Positions 5,160 to 7,088 of a stretch of DNA of 7,088 nt are shown here, piece by piece. Under the pieces are notes generated by a model. That model was not told the origin of the DNA. It was given only the letters and a program-made list of their open reading frames with translations, and searched no databases. Position 1 is the first letter of the stretch. Each line of letters begins with the position of its first letter. Location of the stretch: NCBI GenBank assembly GCA_964649445.1, contig CAZYPS010000094.1, forward strand, positions 1 through 7,088, written 5' to 3'. The stretch comes from JAGXLP01 sp964649445 (GTDB lineage Bacteria; Bipolaricaulota; Bipolaricaulia; M55B111). The translations under genes were made by a program, and so were the position numbers.

Positions 5160-5338
5160 TAGTGTTTTTTGAAATTATCCAGTCATAGGATGAAGAAGAT
5201 GGTGCTTCGCAAATTCATTAAAGGTTAAATTGTATAGTTAACTCGTAGTAACCTCCTAAATTTTTTTATCACCCTGTCATCCGAAGCCTCTTATTATAGA
5301 TTATAGAGTTCAATGGTTCATTCCAAATTTTCAAAATA
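5160..5338. other. Gap between the ApeA-like and membrane-protein genes, with an orphan SD
   Basis: On the minus strand AGGAGGT (5257-5251) is a perfect SD match, yet no ATG, GTG or TTG follows at usual spacing and all three frames stop within about ten codons. It lies 92 bases upstream of the membrane-protein ATG, too far to serve it. It may be the relic of a small lost gene or of an earlier start region. No terminator is evident directly after the ApeA-like stop, so read-through transcription is possible. Confidence 0.4.
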
Positions 5339-6718
5339 TCATTTATACTGAACTAATTCTTTTATTTGTGGTTCAGGAATCTCCATTTCATAAAGTAAAA
5401 TTGCTTCTATAATGAGCCTAAGTTTTTGAATGGAGTCGTAGAGATCCTCTAGAAGTTCATCCCGGCTTGAAATTTTATCTTCTGAATCTTCACTATAATG
5501 AATCAAAAAGTTTCTAGCGTTGACAACGGTACTCACAAACTGATCTCCATTAGGAACAATAGGCGATAAGATTTCACTTAATTCATCAAATAAACTCTGA
5601 AATCTTTTCCTTAAAGAATGTTCATAATGATGTTTAAGTCTACTTTTTAGACTATCCTTAAAGCTAGAGTCTAGTTCATCAGGAATAACGTCCACCATTT
5701 CATTATATAAACCATCCAAGTACTTCTCCTCATTTTGATAAACGCCTTCCCGTGTGCTGCTTCTATGATAAGCTTCAAGCCCTCTTACAAACCGGAGAAA
5801 ATCGTTTTGGAGATGTTTACTGGGACTATAAATTACCCCAAAATAGTTTGTTAATAAGTGTTCAAACTTTTCGTTAATAGTTAGCCAATTATTTAAGTAC
5901 GTTTCAAAATTTTCACTAATCTCTTCATACGAAAATAGCATCTGGGAACGATTCAGCTCCTCGCTAGGAAAGTCCCTGTTTTTTCCAGGACCATCAACAT
6001 GGTAGGTGTAAATTTTTGCGGGTCGTTTTTTATCTTCGTCTAATTTATTCAAGTATTCTTTAGAAGTACTTACTATATTTTTGGGAAAGACTGTTTGGTC
6101 CATTGCCAAGGTTAAGAAGTTTCTTATTAAGTGTCCTAATTCCAAATGTTCTTGAATATGTGTCAGGTCTTCTGACTCTATTGCAATAAATGTTTTTTGT
6201 TCCAAATTGCATCTCGTTGAAATTTCAAAAGGTTTTGGGAGCTTAAATTCAATTTTTACATTATGATTTCTGACATTGGTATTAATATTTTCTGGCTGCC
6301 CATAATCGACCCTTAGGTTTTTCCCATCATGGCAGGTACTAAAACCACTTATATTTACCCAATTCTCGAAGTTGGGGAAATAAAATTCTGTTCGATGAAA
6401 TTTAATTTCATCTTTATTCGGAAAGTGCCAACCGGAATGTATTCTATTGACATAAAACGAATCGGTGTAAGGGCCCGCTGAGCTAATTTTTGAGCCTGAA
6501 AACTTGCAATTATATAGTGTAACATGTTTACCACTCAAAGTATTGCCCAAAACAATATCATAATCCGGGTTATTGCCAAACATAGATGGTTTGCCTGTAA
6601 ATGATTCAAATATCCTCAACTCACCGCCATCTCTTTTGTCAAAGGTCAGGGACCCTTTTTTCTTATTATTTGGCCTATTAGGAAGCCACCATTCTCCTTT
6701 ATAATTTAAATTTTTCAA
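5339..6718 (-). CDS. ApeA-like anti-phage protein with C-terminal HEPN ribonuclease domain
   Basis: ApeA proteins are single-gene defence effectors whose HEPN domain cuts RNA on infection and shuts the cell down (family knowledge; in bacteria ApeA is reported to act through abortive infection). In this 459-residue protein the N-terminal half matches the ApeA N-terminal domain: YKGEWWLP at the start, GSLTF (22-26), DIVLGNTLSGKHVTLYNC (54-71), then FYVNRIHSGWHF (88-99) and EIKFHRTEFYFPNFENW (104-120). The C-terminal half (about 280-450) is helical and matches Apea-like HEPN: LRFVRGLEAYHR (308-319) and the catalytic R-x4-H motif RNFLIH (R402, N403, H407). All key residues are present, so the enzyme should be active. 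The TTG start is chosen because AGGAGGG lies seven bases upstream; no ATG is available nearby. The gene is AT-rich like its downstream neighbour, fitting a horizontally acquired defence locus next to mobile-element debris. Confidence 0.85.
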   Translation of the reverse strand: MKNLNYKGEWWLPNRPNNKKKGSLTFDKRDGGELRIFESFTGKPSMFGNNPDYDIVLGNTLSGKHVTLYNCKFSGSKISSAGPYTDSFYVNRIHSGWHFPNKDEIKFHRTEFYFPNFENWVNISGFSTCHDGKNLRVDYGQPENINTNVRNHNVKIEFKLPKPFEISTRCNLEQKTFIAIESEDLTHIQEHLELGHLIRNFLTLAMDQTVFPKNIVSTSKEYLNKLDEDKKRPAKIYTYHVDGPGKNRDFPSEELNRSQMLFSYEEISENFETYLNNWLTINEKFEHLLTNYFGVIYSPSKHLQNDFLRFVRGLEAYHRSSTREGVYQNEEKYLDGLYNEMVDVIPDELDSSFKDSLKSRLKHHYEHSLRKRFQSLFDELSEILSPIVPNGDQFVSTVVNARNFLIHYSEDSEDKISSRDELLEDLYDSIQKLRLIIEAILLYEMEIPEPQIKELVQYK

Positions 6719-6725
6719 GGTTTTT

Positions 6726-6732
6726 CCCTCCT
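6726..6732 (-). promoter_or_regulatory. Ribosome binding site fixing the TTG start of the ApeA-like gene
   Basis: Read on the minus strand the site is AGGAGGG, seven bases before TTG. It also lies inside a seven-codon upstream frame (ATG at 6738, peptide MDRREKP) whose TGA overlaps the TTG as TTGA. That arrangement could couple translation or be chance. Confidence 0.65.
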
Positions 6733-7088
6733 ATCCATTTAGGCTAACTCTAAGCATTTTGCCGGTTTCAAAGACTTCACTTTTCCCTCATGGTTGAACG
6801 ACTCCTCTTAGTTTTTACTGTACGTCACTCCTATTTAAAAGCGAGTACCGCTTTTTAAACTTCCTTTCTGCAATACTCTAATCCAGAGTGTTGCGAAAAC
6901 CTATTTAAAGGTCATGGCATAGAAGCAAAACTTCGACCAAATACAGTTTTCAAATTGAAATTAATTAATATGCTGATATTAATGCTTGAAGGTGATTTAT
7001 TGCTAGACGCTAACAGGCAAGTCCATCAGGAAAGGCAAAAACGTCAGTTTCTTTAGTTACAAGGTAGGAATAATAAGTTGAGTCTCCT
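6733..7088. other. Upstream region of the ApeA-like gene; only weak open frames
   Basis: Besides the elements listed, a plus-strand frame is open from about 6858 to the TAG at 7054-7056. It reads LFKGHGIEAKLRPNTVFKL and ends in a short stretch from ATG 6970 (MLILMLEGDLLLDANRQV, then a basic tail). An internal TTG at 7000 follows GGTGAT (6991-6996), a possible SD, and would give an 18-residue peptide. I recognise no family, and frames of this length occur by chance in DNA of this composition. Nothing else convincing reaches the right edge. Confidence 0.4.
6831..6840 (-). promoter_or_regulatory. TATA-like box for the ApeA-like gene
   Basis: On the minus strand the sequence is TTTTAAATAG, close to an archaeal TATA box. 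Transcription would begin near 6807, giving a leader of about 90 bases. A second AT box (GTTTAAAAAG, about 6850-6860) lies just upstream and could serve instead. Confidence 0.4.

Noticed and set aside
6906..7073. Minus-strand frame near the right edge with a single TAG (TDVFAFPDGLAC, then RLAINHLQALISAY), as a second TAG-recoded gene
   Set aside because: It soon meets TAA and TGA as well, has no SD, and conflicts with an open plus-strand frame; I could not tie it to a family.
1..7088. CRISPR array or intact insertion sequence
   Set aside because: No regularly spaced repeat of three or more copies and no complete transposase gene is present.

Overview
The window looks archaeal, most likely from a halophilic euryarchaeal lineage of moderate GC (inference; an MSBL1- or Methanonatronarchaeia-like origin would fit, but no marker gene settles it). 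The signs are: a very acidic Asp/Glu/Ser/Thr-rich repeat surface protein of haloarchaeal style; acidic soluble proteins; starts using ATG, GTG and TTG set by strong GGAGG or GGTGAT Shine-Dalgarno (SD) sequences; and AT-rich boxes resembling archaeal TATA elements in the gaps. The first ~550 bases are clearly more GC-rich than the rest.

Layout. Bases 1-477 are the 3' end of a secreted repeat protein with a 110-residue period, followed by a GC-rich hairpin. Bases 565-837 hold a decayed BsuPI-domain gene, then a 61-bp repeat (copy 1) and a gene-poor leader. Bases 1265-3293 form a compact plus-strand operon of four genes: a small acidic unknown protein, a second unknown protein, a RimJ-type GNAT acetyltransferase and a membrane-anchored protein with a possible DUF192-like domain. 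A strong stem-loop closes it.

Bases 3300-4400 are a graveyard of broken genes: the 3' end of a TnpB (IS200/IS605-type) element with its terminal hairpin, a small Cys/His-rich gene interrupted by one in-frame TAG, a frameshifted AbrB/SpoVT-type gene with a lost start codon, and copy 2 of the 61-bp repeat. None of these appears as an ordinary long open frame.

Bases 4410-6718, on the minus strand, encode an ApeA-like protein (N-terminal ApeA domain plus C-terminal HEPN RNase domain with an R-N-x3-H motif), a known type of abortive-infection effector, followed 179 bp downstream by an unrecognised six-helix membrane protein. The right edge (6733-7088) carries the ApeA upstream region and only weak open frames.

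The most useful points are the archaeal ApeA-like gene with a possible membrane partner, the TAG-interrupted Cys/His protein, the 61-bp repeat lying just downstream of two decayed genes, and the uncharacterised four-gene operon. No complete new system is proven. The accessory region mixes defence, mobile-element and toxin/antitoxin-like debris, as in a genomic island.
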